Assembly: GCA_965116355.1 (NCBI GenBank)
Contig: OZ220679.1
Span: forward strand, 1,054,001-1,118,000
Length of the DNA: 64,000 bases
From: UBA1127 sp965116355
GTDB taxonomy: Bacteria; Chloroflexota; Dehalococcoidia; Lucifugimonadales; UBA1127
Direction of reading: 5' to 3'
Position 1 is the first letter of the stretch, and each line of letters starts with the position of its first letter. A program made the translations under genes and the position numbers. Under the pieces are notes generated by a model that searched no databases, was not told where the DNA came from, and was given only the letters and a program-made list of their open reading frames with translations. This document shows, in pieces, positions 55,647-64,000 of this stretch.

Positions 55647-56702
55647 ATGAACCAGGGTGTCCTCCAGACGTACCGCGAGCACCTCCCCATATCGTCCTCG
55701 ACGCCTATGATCTCATTGGGCGAGGGCGACACGCCCCTGGTGCGCTCCCACCGGATGGCGGCGGAACTGGGGCTGGACAACCTCTACTTCAAGCTGGAAG
55801 GGTGCAACCCCACGGGCTCATTCAAGGACCGGGGCATGGTGATGGCCGTGGCCAACGCCATCGAGCGGCAGAGCCGGACGATCATCTGCGCGTCCACGGG
55901 GAACACGAGCGCCTCAGCGGCCGCCTACGGCGCCCACTGCAACCTCTCGACGGTGGTGCTGGTGCCGAAGGGGAACGTGGCGCGGGGCAAGATCGCGCAG
56001 GCGATCGCGTACGGGGCGCACATCCTCCTCATCAACGGCAGCTTCGACCGGGCGCTGGCCATCGTGCGGGAGCTCTCGGAGCGGCACCCGATCGCGCTGG
56101 TGAACTCGGTCAACCCGTACCGGATCGAGGGGCAGAAGACGGCTGCCTTCGAGATCTCGGACGCGCTGGGCGACGCGCCGGACTACCTGTGCATCCCGGT
56201 GGGGAACGCGGGGAACATCACCGCTTACTGGAAGGGCTTCAAGGAGTACCACGAGCTGGAGGCCACCACGCACACGCCGCAGATGTTCGGCTTCCAGGCT
56301 GAGGGATCGGCGCCCATTGTGCGGGGGGAAATCGTGGAGAGCCCGGAGACCATCGCGACGGCCATACGCATCGGCAACCCGGCGAGCTGGCACTCGGCCG
56401 TCGAGGCGCGGGACCAGTCGGGCGGGCTCATCGACGCGGTGACGGACGAGGAGATCCTGGCGGCGTACAAGCTGCTGGCGCGTCTGGAGGGCATCTTCTG
56501 CGAGCCGGCTTCGGCGGCGTCGGTGGCGGGCCTCATCAAGAGCGTCGGCAACGGGCTGATCCCCCGGGACAAGACGGTTGTGTGCATCCTGACGGGGACG
56601 GGCCTCAAGGACCCGGACCTGGCGAACCAGATCGCGGACATCCCGCTTCGGGAGCTCTCGGCTGAGTCCGACGAGGTTGAGCGGGTTATTCTCTCCCTGT
56701 AG
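55647..56702 (+). CDS. thrC: threonine synthase
   Basis: PLP enzyme that turns O-phosphohomoserine into threonine. The 351-residue protein carries the PLP lysine in N-P-T-G-S-F-K-D-R-G-M, S-T-G-N-T-S-A-S-A-A-A-Y and the phosphate loop V-G-N-A-G-N-I-T-A-Y. It is the short class of threonine synthase. It begins 59 nt after hom. ATG 55647 has no strong ribosome binding site, so coupling with hom is likely. Confidence 0.96.
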   Translation: MNQGVLQTYREHLPISSSTPMISLGEGDTPLVRSHRMAAELGLDNLYFKLEGCNPTGSFKDRGMVMAVANAIERQSRTIICASTGNTSASAAAYGAHCNLSTVVLVPKGNVARGKIAQAIAYGAHILLINGSFDRALAIVRELSERHPIALVNSVNPYRIEGQKTAAFEISDALGDAPDYLCIPVGNAGNITAYWKGFKEYHELEATTHTPQMFGFQAEGSAPIVRGEIVESPETIATAIRIGNPASWHSAVEARDQSGGLIDAVTDEEILAAYKLLARLEGIFCEPASAASVAGLIKSVGNGLIPRDKTVVCILTGTGLKDPDLANQIADIPLRELSAESDEVERVILSL

Positions 56703-56740
56703 GCTGCCCCGCCCGATTTTCTTGCCCCGGCCCCACTCCC

Positions 56741-56768
56741 CTGGATCCCGGCTTTCGCCGGGATTACG
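56741..56768. repeat. REP-like repeat, family B
   Basis: Palindrome with arms ATCCCGGC and GCCGGGAT around TTTC, then TACG, in the convergent gap after thrC. Confidence 0.75.
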
Positions 56769-56821
56769 TTGTTGTTAGTCCGAGTCTCCCATCCCTGACT
56801 TCTTTGTGCATCCTTCCTGTG

Positions 56822-57499
56822 TCACCCCGTCCGGCGGTAGACGAGGGCGTTGCCGGACTTGCCCGAAATCTCGATGACTCCGGACTCGCGGAAGCAGTAG
56901 GCGGCCTGCTGGGCGAGGGGGCGCGTGGACTTCATGGCGGCGGCGAGGTCGAGGGTGGTGAAGCGCTCGGGGAGGGAGGCGTCGAGCATGGCGAAGAGGG
57001 TGGACATCGAGGGGATGGCGTGGGTCTCGACGACGTCGATGAGGCGGCGGTCGACGCGGGTCCAGGGGCCACGGCGCCAGCTCCGGCGCGCGGTGGGAGC
57101 GCGGACTTCTTCCTCGACGGTCATGACGACGTCGAGGGTGAAGTTGGGGTGTGCCAGGAGGGCGGGGATGCTGACAAGGGCGGTGAAGACGTCGAAGACC
57201 GAGCCGTGTTTAGGGGACTTGCGCCTGGACGCCTCGGCGCCGGCGTCGGTGAGGCGGACGATGTAGCGGTCGCGGGCGATGGGGTGCACGAGGGTGACGG
57301 GGTGCGCGTCCAACAGGCGCTCCAGCTTGCCGCGGAGGGGGCCGAAGCCGCCGGTCTGGACCTCAATGATGCGGCCGCCGGAGACGACGTCGGCGACGTA
57401 GCCGTCAATGGTGCTCTCCGTCTCGCTGCCGGCGGCGGTGTAGCGCGCCTTCAGGGCGCGGTGGAGCGACCCCTCGTTGAGCTCACCGATGGTCGACAT
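56822..57499 (-). CDS. uncharacterised protein, possible PD-(D/E)XK-type nuclease fold
   Basis: A 225-residue protein of no named family. The N-terminal part has S-T-I-D-G-Y-V-A-D-V-V followed after six residues by I-I-E-V-Q-T-G-G-F, then L-R-G-K-L-E-R-L-L; D ... E-x-Q after a short hairpin is a pattern seen in PD-(D/E)XK nucleases. The C-terminal part (from about 155) resembles a winged helix (M-S-T-L-F-A-M-L-D, F-T-T-L-D-L-A-A-A-M). This would fit a DNA-processing enzyme but is inference from pattern only. ATG 57499 lacks a clear ribosome binding site. Confidence 0.65.
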   Translation of the reverse strand: MSTIGELNEGSLHRALKARYTAAGSETESTIDGYVADVVSGGRIIEVQTGGFGPLRGKLERLLDAHPVTLVHPIARDRYIVRLTDAGAEASRRKSPKHGSVFDVFTALVSIPALLAHPNFTLDVVMTVEEEVRAPTARRSWRRGPWTRVDRRLIDVVETHAIPSMSTLFAMLDASLPERFTTLDLAAAMKSTRPLAQQAAYCFRESGVIEISGKSGNALVYRRTG

Positions 57500-57538
57500 G
57501 GCGCCTGCATCGAATGGCCGCCGACTGCTGCGCGGCCG

Positions 57539-58237
57539 CTAGCGGCGGAAGGTCACGCGGCGGAAGATCTCGGCGTACTCCACGCCGACGCGCTCGCCGT
57601 TGGCGCGAACGCGGCCGCGGGAGAAGGCGCCGGGGTCTCGGCCGCCGAACTGGCTGGCGTGCTTGGCCAGGGCTTCGATCTTCTGGTCGACGGTCTCCGT
57701 TATGTCACAGAATACGTCCGGGTCCTCGGAGCCCCAGAAGAGGATGGCGCCCACCTTGTGCGGCTCGAGGCCGGCGGCGCGGTGCTCGGGGAAGTGGTGG
57801 ATGTCGCGGGCGTAGGGGAAGCAGGCGTCCTGGGCCACGACGCCAATCATGCGGTGGTCGCGGTGGGCGTGCTGGAGCCGGTGGTAGGGCTCGGTGGTGA
57901 GGACGACGTCCGGCTTGAAGCGGCGGATTGCCTCCACGAGTTGTCCGCGAAACTCTCGGGTGTCCTCGAGGCCGCCGTCCGGGTTGCGCAGGTTGACGAC
58001 CTCCTTGATGCCCATGACGGCGGCCGCCTCGGCCTGCTCGCGCTCGCGGGTGACGACGAGCTCTTCCATCGAGACGTCGGGGTCGCTGGTGCCGGCCCGG
58101 CCGTCGGTGGCGAGGACAAGGAAGACCTCCGCGCCCTCTTTGATCCACTTGACGACCGTGCCGCCGCAACCGCCCTCTGCGTCGTCGGGATGGGGGGTGA
58201 AGACGAGGGCGCGTTCCGGCGTTTCCAAAGGCTCCAT
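57539..58237 (-). CDS. PIG-L family zinc deacetylase
   Basis: A 232-residue zinc hydrolase of the PIG-L/LmbE family, which removes N-acetyl groups from amino-sugar conjugates. Metal motif H16-P-D-D19-A-E and the second motif A-H-R-D-H are intact. In Actinobacteria such enzymes act in mycothiol synthesis or detoxification; a GNAT protein resembling mycothiol synthase lies divergently next to it, which is suggestive but not proof. ATG 58237 follows AAGGAGG; the longer frame to 58423 has no support. Confidence 0.88.
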   Translation of the reverse strand: MEPLETPERALVFTPHPDDAEGGCGGTVVKWIKEGAEVFLVLATDGRAGTSDPDVSMEELVVTREREQAEAAAVMGIKEVVNLRNPDGGLEDTREFRGQLVEAIRRFKPDVVLTTEPYHRLQHAHRDHRMIGVVAQDACFPYARDIHHFPEHRAAGLEPHKVGAILFWGSEDPDVFCDITETVDQKIEALAKHASQFGGRDPGAFSRGRVRANGERVGVEYAEIFRRVTFRR

Positions 58238-58439
58238 AGACGTATCCTCCTTGTACCCGGGACGTGGCCGGTCCGAAGTGTGCTCCAAACGGCGCAGCGC
58301 GGCTGCGATTACGCGACGCGCCCCTGCCCGGGCGGCGGTCCCACATTCCAGCATGGAGGGCGGGGCCCCGATGGACAAGGGCGGCTTGGCAGTCACTCTG
58401 CTACAATGAGCTATCCTTGTCAAGGCACAGCCACACCCT

Positions 58440-59363
58440 ATGACGACACCGCAACCGCGCCTTCACGCCTTCTCCTGGGACCACCTGAACGAATTTGTGG
58501 CCCTGGTCAACGCGGTACAGGGCATGGAAGGCACCCCCGCCGCTCTCGACGCCTCCTTCATGGCCGAGCGGCTGCGCGTCCCGGGCATGGACGCCGAGGC
58601 CGACTGCATGCTCGCCACCATCGACGGGGCTCTTGCAGGGTACATGCTGCTCAACTGGGAGCTGCCCATCGGCAGCGTGGTGCTGGAGGGCGGCGTGCTG
58701 CCCGAACAGCGGCGCCGGGGCGCCGGGGCGATGCTGATCTCGTGGGCGAAGGAGCGGGGACGCGAGCGGGGCGCCGCGGTGGCGCGGGCGCCCTCGCCCG
58801 AGGACGACGCCGGGCACTCGGAAGCGTTGCGGCGGATGGGGTTCACCGAGGTGCGGCGGCACGTGATCCTGCGCTGGGAAGGCTCGACGGCGCCGGCGGC
58901 GGAGCTGCCGCCGGGGATCGCGTCGCGGCGGTTCCGGGCGGGCGACGAGGCGTCACTGGCCGAGGCGCAGAACGCGGCGTTCGGAGGGCAGTGGGGGTTT
59001 TCGCCAAACACCGTTGAGCAGATCGCCTACAGCGTCGGGATGAGCCGCACGACGGCGGAGGGCGTGGCGCTGCTGGTCAGCGGGGACGACGTGGCCGCGT
59101 ATTGCTCGACGATGACCGTCGGGGAGCCGCCGGCAGCGGCGGGGAGCATCCTCATGCTCGGAGCGCACCCTCGCCTCCAGGGGCTGGGGCTGGGCCGCGC
59201 GGCGCTCCTCGAGGGCATGCGGCTGCTGCTGGAGCGCGGGGCCCGGACCATCGAGCTCACCGTCGACGCGGAGAACAACACTGCTCGGCAGCTGTACGAG
59301 TCCGTCGGGTTCCAACGCGCCGGCGGGCGGCGGTGGTTCGAGGCGGACCTGACCGCGGACTAG
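58440..59363 (+). CDS. double GNAT acetyltransferase (mycothiol-synthase-like)
   Basis: A 307-residue protein made of two GNAT domains. Each has an acetyl-CoA loop: G-V-L-P-E-Q-R-R-R-G-A-G (about residues 83-94) and A-H-P-R-L-Q-G-L-G-L-G-R-A (about 243-255); the second copy also has the N-N-T-A-R-Q-L-Y-E-S-V-G-F end. Tandem GNATs occur in mycothiol synthase (MshD) and in several other enzymes. It is divergent from the PIG-L gene. Its TAG stop shares CTAG with the stop of the convergent DUF502 gene. Substrate unknown. Confidence 0.85.
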   Translation: MTTPQPRLHAFSWDHLNEFVALVNAVQGMEGTPAALDASFMAERLRVPGMDAEADCMLATIDGALAGYMLLNWELPIGSVVLEGGVLPEQRRRGAGAMLISWAKERGRERGAAVARAPSPEDDAGHSEALRRMGFTEVRRHVILRWEGSTAPAAELPPGIASRRFRAGDEASLAEAQNAAFGGQWGFSPNTVEQIAYSVGMSRTTAEGVALLVSGDDVAAYCSTMTVGEPPAAAGSILMLGAHPRLQGLGLGRAALLEGMRLLLERGARTIELTVDAENNTARQLYESVGFQRAGGRRWFEADLTAD

Positions 59364-60106
59364 TCCATCGTCGACCGCTCGGCCGCAAGGGCCGCACTCT
59401 CCTCGTCGGGCTCCCCCTCGTCCACCCTGTGCCTTCGCTCGAAATGCTCGCGGGTGATCTCCTCGGACAGCACACCGCCCGAAAAGATGATGCGCATGGC
59501 CTCGTCGAAGGTGATGTCTGTCGGCGTGACCTCGCTCTCCCGCACGAAGGTCATGAAGCCGGACGTGGGAATGGGGATGGTGGGGATGTAGACGGTCAGG
59601 TACTCCTCGCCGTCGGGCATGACGAAGCGGCTGGTGACCATGCCGAGGGCCAGGGCGCCGATACGCGGGTACTCCAGCACGACGACGGGCTGGTTTGCGA
59701 GGGGGTTGGTGGCGGAGAACATATCGACGACCTGCCGGACGACGCGGTAGAAGCTGCGGACGACGGGGATGCTCTCGATGGCGCCGTGCCAGTAGCGTTC
59801 GACCTGGCCGCCGGCGGCGGAGCGGGCCGCCCGGCCGAGGGCGTACAGGAATGCCAGGATGATGACGACGATAATGATCTGCAGGTAGATGCCAGCGATG
59901 AAGGGGATGCTGGACTGGGCGACCTCAAAGAGGGGAAGAAGGAAGTTGTAGAGGAAGTCCCAGATGAAGCGGAGGATGAAGATGGTCGCCGCCAAAGGGA
60001 TGATGATTACGAGGCCGGTGACGATGTAGTTCCGGAACTGCCCGAGGAAGAACCTGGTGGCGGACCAGGCCGTCCGGAGGCGCTGCAGCATCTCTTCCTT
60101 GGTCAT
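59360..60106 (-). CDS. DUF502 membrane protein
   Basis: A 248-residue membrane protein of the DUF502 family. Two membrane helices (about 26-45 and 65-90: I-V-T-G-L-V-I-I-I-P-L-A and Y-L-Q-I-I-I-V-V-I-I-L-A-F-L) precede a conserved soluble region with S-I-P-V-V-R-S-F-Y-R-V-V and T-V-Y-I-P-T-I-P-I-P-T-S-G. Function unknown. ATG 60106 follows GGAGG and overlaps the glycosyltransferase stop (ATGA). Its stop overlaps that of the convergent GNAT gene by 4 bp. Confidence 0.88.
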   Translation of the reverse strand: MTKEEMLQRLRTAWSATRFFLGQFRNYIVTGLVIIIPLAATIFILRFIWDFLYNFLLPLFEVAQSSIPFIAGIYLQIIIVVIILAFLYALGRAARSAAGGQVERYWHGAIESIPVVRSFYRVVRQVVDMFSATNPLANQPVVVLEYPRIGALALGMVTSRFVMPDGEEYLTVYIPTIPIPTSGFMTFVRESEVTPTDITFDEAMRIIFSGGVLSEEITREHFERRHRVDEGEPDEESAALAAERSTMD

Positions 60107-61311
60107 CGCGCTGCCTCCGCCGTGAGCAGCCCGCCATAGAAGGCGGCGAAACGCTGCCCGACGGCATCCCAGGAGAAGGACTCCGCCCACGCCCGCCCGG
60201 CGCGGCCCATGGCCTCACGGAGGGCGTCGTTGGCGAGGAGGACCTCGACGCGGTCGGCGTAGCACTCCGGCGTATGCTGCGGGGCGAGGTAGCCGGTCTC
60301 GCCGTCGCGGACGAGGGAGGCGAGGCCGCCGGTCCGGGCGGCAACGACGGGTGTGCCGCAGGCCATCGCCTCCAGCGCGACGAGGCCGAAGCTCTCATAC
60401 CATGAGGGCGCGAGCACGACGTCGGCGGCGGTGTAGCGCCACGGCAGCTCGTCGTGCGGGACTGCGCCCTCGAACCGGACGCTGCCCGCCATGCCCAGGG
60501 ACTCCCCCAGCGCGCTGAGGCGCGTTGCCTCCGGGTCTCTCTCCAGATCTCCCCCCACCACAACCACCTCCACCTCATGCCGCTCCCGCAGCAATGCTGC
60601 CGCGGAGACCACGAGGTCAAACCGCTTGAGCGGGTCCAGCCTGCCCACGCAGAGCAGCACCCGCTTACCCTCCAGTCCCAACCGCCGCCGGGCCTCCGCC
60701 CTGTCGAGCGGGCGGAATGTCTCCGTGTCGACGCCGCCGGGGAGCACGGCGACCCTTTCCCGCGGCGCGTCGTAGTGCCTTGCAAGCAACTCGCGCTCGT
60801 GCCGGTCCGAGACGACAAGGGCGTCGGCGTCCGCGACGATGCGCCGCTCGGCGGGGCCGCGCGCGGGCGGCTCCACGCCTCCGGGGTCGGCCAGCAGCTT
60901 GACCTCCGCCAGCGTGTGAAACGTCGCGACGTGCCGGGCGCCCCACGCTTCGGCCAGCTCAAGCCCCGCGAGGCCGGAGAGCCAGTAGTGGCTGTGCACC
61001 GCGTCGTACGCCGCGCCATCTGCCACCGCGAAGGTTCGCGCGCCCTCGACGAAGTCTCGCAGGTACGGCTGCAACGGGCCGTCAACGGACTCCGGCGGGC
61101 CTGCGTCGACATGGACCAGCCGGACGCCCTCGCCCATGCCGGTCACCGGCGGGGCCTCGGCGTTGTGGCGGCGGGTGAAGACGTCGACCCGCGCTCCCTG
61201 GCGTCCGAGGGCCTGCGCCAAGTTGCGCACGTAAACGCTCATGCCGCCGGCCTCGCGCTCGCCAAGCCGCGCCAGGGGGCTCGAGTGGTAGCAGAGCATG
61301 GCGATGCGCAT
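60103..61311 (-). CDS. glycosyltransferase family 4 protein
   Basis: A 402-residue GT-B retaining glycosyltransferase. N-terminal acceptor domain with Y-H-S-S-P ... E-A-G-G-M-S-V-Y-V-R-N-L-A (typical of MshA/sucrose-phosphate-synthase-like enzymes), and C-terminal nucleotide-sugar domain with V-G-R-L-D-P-L-K-R-F and the E-x7-E signature region W-Y-E-S-F-G-L-V-A-L-E-A-M-A-C-G-T-P-V. With a PIG-L deacetylase and a double GNAT nearby, an N-acetylglucosaminyl-inositol (MshA) role can be imagined; MshC is not seen. Confidence 0.9.
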   Translation of the reverse strand: MRIAMLCYHSSPLARLGEREAGGMSVYVRNLAQALGRQGARVDVFTRRHNAEAPPVTGMGEGVRLVHVDAGPPESVDGPLQPYLRDFVEGARTFAVADGAAYDAVHSHYWLSGLAGLELAEAWGARHVATFHTLAEVKLLADPGGVEPPARGPAERRIVADADALVVSDRHERELLARHYDAPRERVAVLPGGVDTETFRPLDRAEARRRLGLEGKRVLLCVGRLDPLKRFDLVVSAAALLRERHEVEVVVVGGDLERDPEATRLSALGESLGMAGSVRFEGAVPHDELPWRYTAADVVLAPSWYESFGLVALEAMACGTPVVAARTGGLASLVRDGETGYLAPQHTPECYADRVEVLLANDALREAMGRAGRAWAESFSWDAVGQRFAAFYGGLLTAEAAR

Positions 61312-61333
61312 GGGCGTCCCGCTCCCCGGCGGC

Positions 61334-62326
61334 CTACACCGGGCCGCCGTCCCTGACGACGGTCATGCGGTAGACGGCCTGGTCCACCCCGCCGAGGTGG
61401 TACTTGTAGTGCTCGTCGCCGCGCAGGAACTCGAAGGAGTCCAGGCCGCGCTCGATGGCGTCGCGGATGGTGGTGGCCTTGAGCAGCAGGCCGACGCTGA
61501 GGTCGGCGTAGGCGGGGTCGAATCCGCTGTTGTAGAGGAGGCGGCGGCCGCAGTAGTCGAAACAAAGGCAGGACGACACGAGGGCGCCGTCCTTCTCCAT
61601 GAACCAGAGCCGCGCGACGTTCACGCCCGCGAGGGCGACGGCCATCTCCCGGAAGAAGGCCTCGCGCTCCGGCGTCAGGAAGCGGTGCTTGTCCTCCCGC
61701 CCCATGCGCATGAGGGCGAAGAAGGCGTCGAGGCGCGCCTCGACGTCCTCGGCGCTGGTGTAGCAGTAGACGTCGACGCCGCCGGAGTTCTCGAGGCGGC
61801 GGAACTTGCGCCGGAGCTCGTGCCGGTCCTTCTTGCGGAGGCCGGCGAGGTAGGCGTCCCAGTCGGCGGGGAGATCGAGCGTCGGGGAGACGTCCTCCTG
61901 CTCGACGCCGCACGACCAGCCCTGCTGCTCGGCGAGGAGGGGCAGGTGGCGGAGGGTGGGCGACGACTGGGGGAGCGACGGGAAGTAGAGGCAGCGCCAC
62001 TCCTGGGTGAGCAGGTAGTCACGGAAGTTGCGGTAGAAGTCCGGCTCGTAGCCCTGGGGGATGATGAAGTCGTGGAAGTCGAAGAGGTCGGTGTCGCCGA
62101 GGAAGGAGATAGTGTCGTCCTGGCGCTGCAGGGGCGCGATGCCGATGGTCTCGCCGTCGTGCTGGAAGGCGAGGAGCAGGAGCTCGCGGCCTTCACCGAA
62201 GCTCTCCCACCAGAGACGCTGCCAGCGGTGGGAGAGGAAGAAGGCCTTGACCTCACAATCGGGCACCAGGGGGTCCCAGGAGGGCTCCAGGGACGAGAAG
62301 GTGTGGACGTTGGTCTGTGCGGGCAT
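61334..62326 (-). CDS. BioF2/FemAB-like GNAT-fold acyltransferase (Acetyltransf_6)
   Basis: A 330-residue protein with the double GNAT arrangement of the BioF2-like/CelD family, used in cell-envelope polysaccharide or lipid modification. Landmarks: F-L-S-H-R-W-Q-R-L-W-W near the start, the central K-K-D-R-H-E-L-R-R-K-F-R-R, and the C-terminal L-Y-N-S-G-F-D-P-A-Y-A-D-L-S-V-G-L-L-L. ATG 62326 follows AGGGGG; the 19 residues upstream in the frame look non-coding. It is 22 nt from the GT4 gene downstream, which fits a surface-polymer role for the pair. Confidence 0.8.
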   Translation of the reverse strand: MPAQTNVHTFSSLEPSWDPLVPDCEVKAFFLSHRWQRLWWESFGEGRELLLLAFQHDGETIGIAPLQRQDDTISFLGDTDLFDFHDFIIPQGYEPDFYRNFRDYLLTQEWRCLYFPSLPQSSPTLRHLPLLAEQQGWSCGVEQEDVSPTLDLPADWDAYLAGLRKKDRHELRRKFRRLENSGGVDVYCYTSAEDVEARLDAFFALMRMGREDKHRFLTPEREAFFREMAVALAGVNVARLWFMEKDGALVSSCLCFDYCGRRLLYNSGFDPAYADLSVGLLLKATTIRDAIERGLDSFEFLRGDEHYKYHLGGVDQAVYRMTVVRDGGPV

Positions 62327-62404
62327 CTGACCCCCTGCGCATACGAATGCGCGCGGTTTAGACAAGCAGGGGGCGCTGCTCACGCCCCCCGACGCTGGGT
62401 TTCG

Positions 62405-64000
<1,596 letters not shown>

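Overview
The window is a 64 kb piece of a G+C-rich bacterial chromosome. Both strands are densely coded, GTG and TTG starts are frequent, and most genes follow strong AGGAGG-type ribosome binding sites. The gene content points to Chloroflexota, most likely a SAR202-like or Dehalococcoidia-like lineage: four paralogous Rieske oxygenases, class III and cupin ring-cleavage dioxygenases, a molybdenum hydroxylase set, a T-box-controlled ilv/leu operon, DUF5679 zinc ribbons, and many short REP-like hairpin repeats. This placement is inference; the window holds no rRNA or other decisive marker. I saw no tRNA, rRNA, CRISPR array, transposase or integrase.

Layout. 1-6.1 kb is an aromatic or organic-acid degradation block: gentisate-type dioxygenase (cut by the window start), dienelactone hydrolase, a VOC protein, an isocitrate lyase/PEP mutase gene broken by an amber codon, and two Rieske oxygenases. 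6.2-8.3 kb is a lower-G+C patch with a DUF5679 zinc ribbon, a cysteine-free DUF5679-like paralogue, a probable selenoprotein (AhpD-like, in-frame TGA followed by a SECIS-like hairpin) and a SnoaL-like protein. 8.4-21.5 kb carries a GH15 hydrolase, a FIST protein, a malonyl-CoA-synthetase-like ligase, a ThDP enzyme, an MFS exporter with a natural hexahistidine N-terminus, a class II aldolase, a third Rieske oxygenase and glyA. 21.7-27.8 kb carries two small orphans, a full-length Lhr helicase whose reading frame has absorbed three REP-like repeats, and a methyltransferase. 28-34 kb is transport: an MFS carrier, a fused ATPase-permease of the betaine/proline type, and two tandem substrate-binding lipoproteins. 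34-38.5 kb has a beta-propeller lipoprotein, an ABM monooxygenase, a LigB-type extradiol dioxygenase, its likely LysR regulator and a cupin. 38.7-44.7 kb has a molybdenum hydroxylase (large subunit divergent from small, FAD and CoxG genes) and a broken DUF2330 gene bracketed by an 84-bp repeat of the coxG 3' end.

44.7-50.3 kb is the ilvB-ilvN-ilvC-leuA operon behind a T-box leader with an apparent Leu (CTC) specifier. 50.4-51.7 kb is a fourth Rieske oxygenase. 51.8-56.7 kb is housekeeping: rpsF-ssb-rpsR, a membrane-anchored foldase-like protein, hom and thrC. The end holds an uncharacterised 225-residue protein, a PIG-L deacetylase, a double-GNAT protein, and a leftward run ftsH - BioF2/FemAB-like transferase - GT4 glycosyltransferase - DUF502.

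The most striking observation is the probable selenoprotein at 7357-7911. Next are the Cys-free DUF5679 paralogue, the REP repeats translated inside Lhr, the 84-bp repeat around the DUF2330 gene, and two in-frame amber codons in otherwise intact genes. All functional names come from reading motifs by eye; no database search was run.
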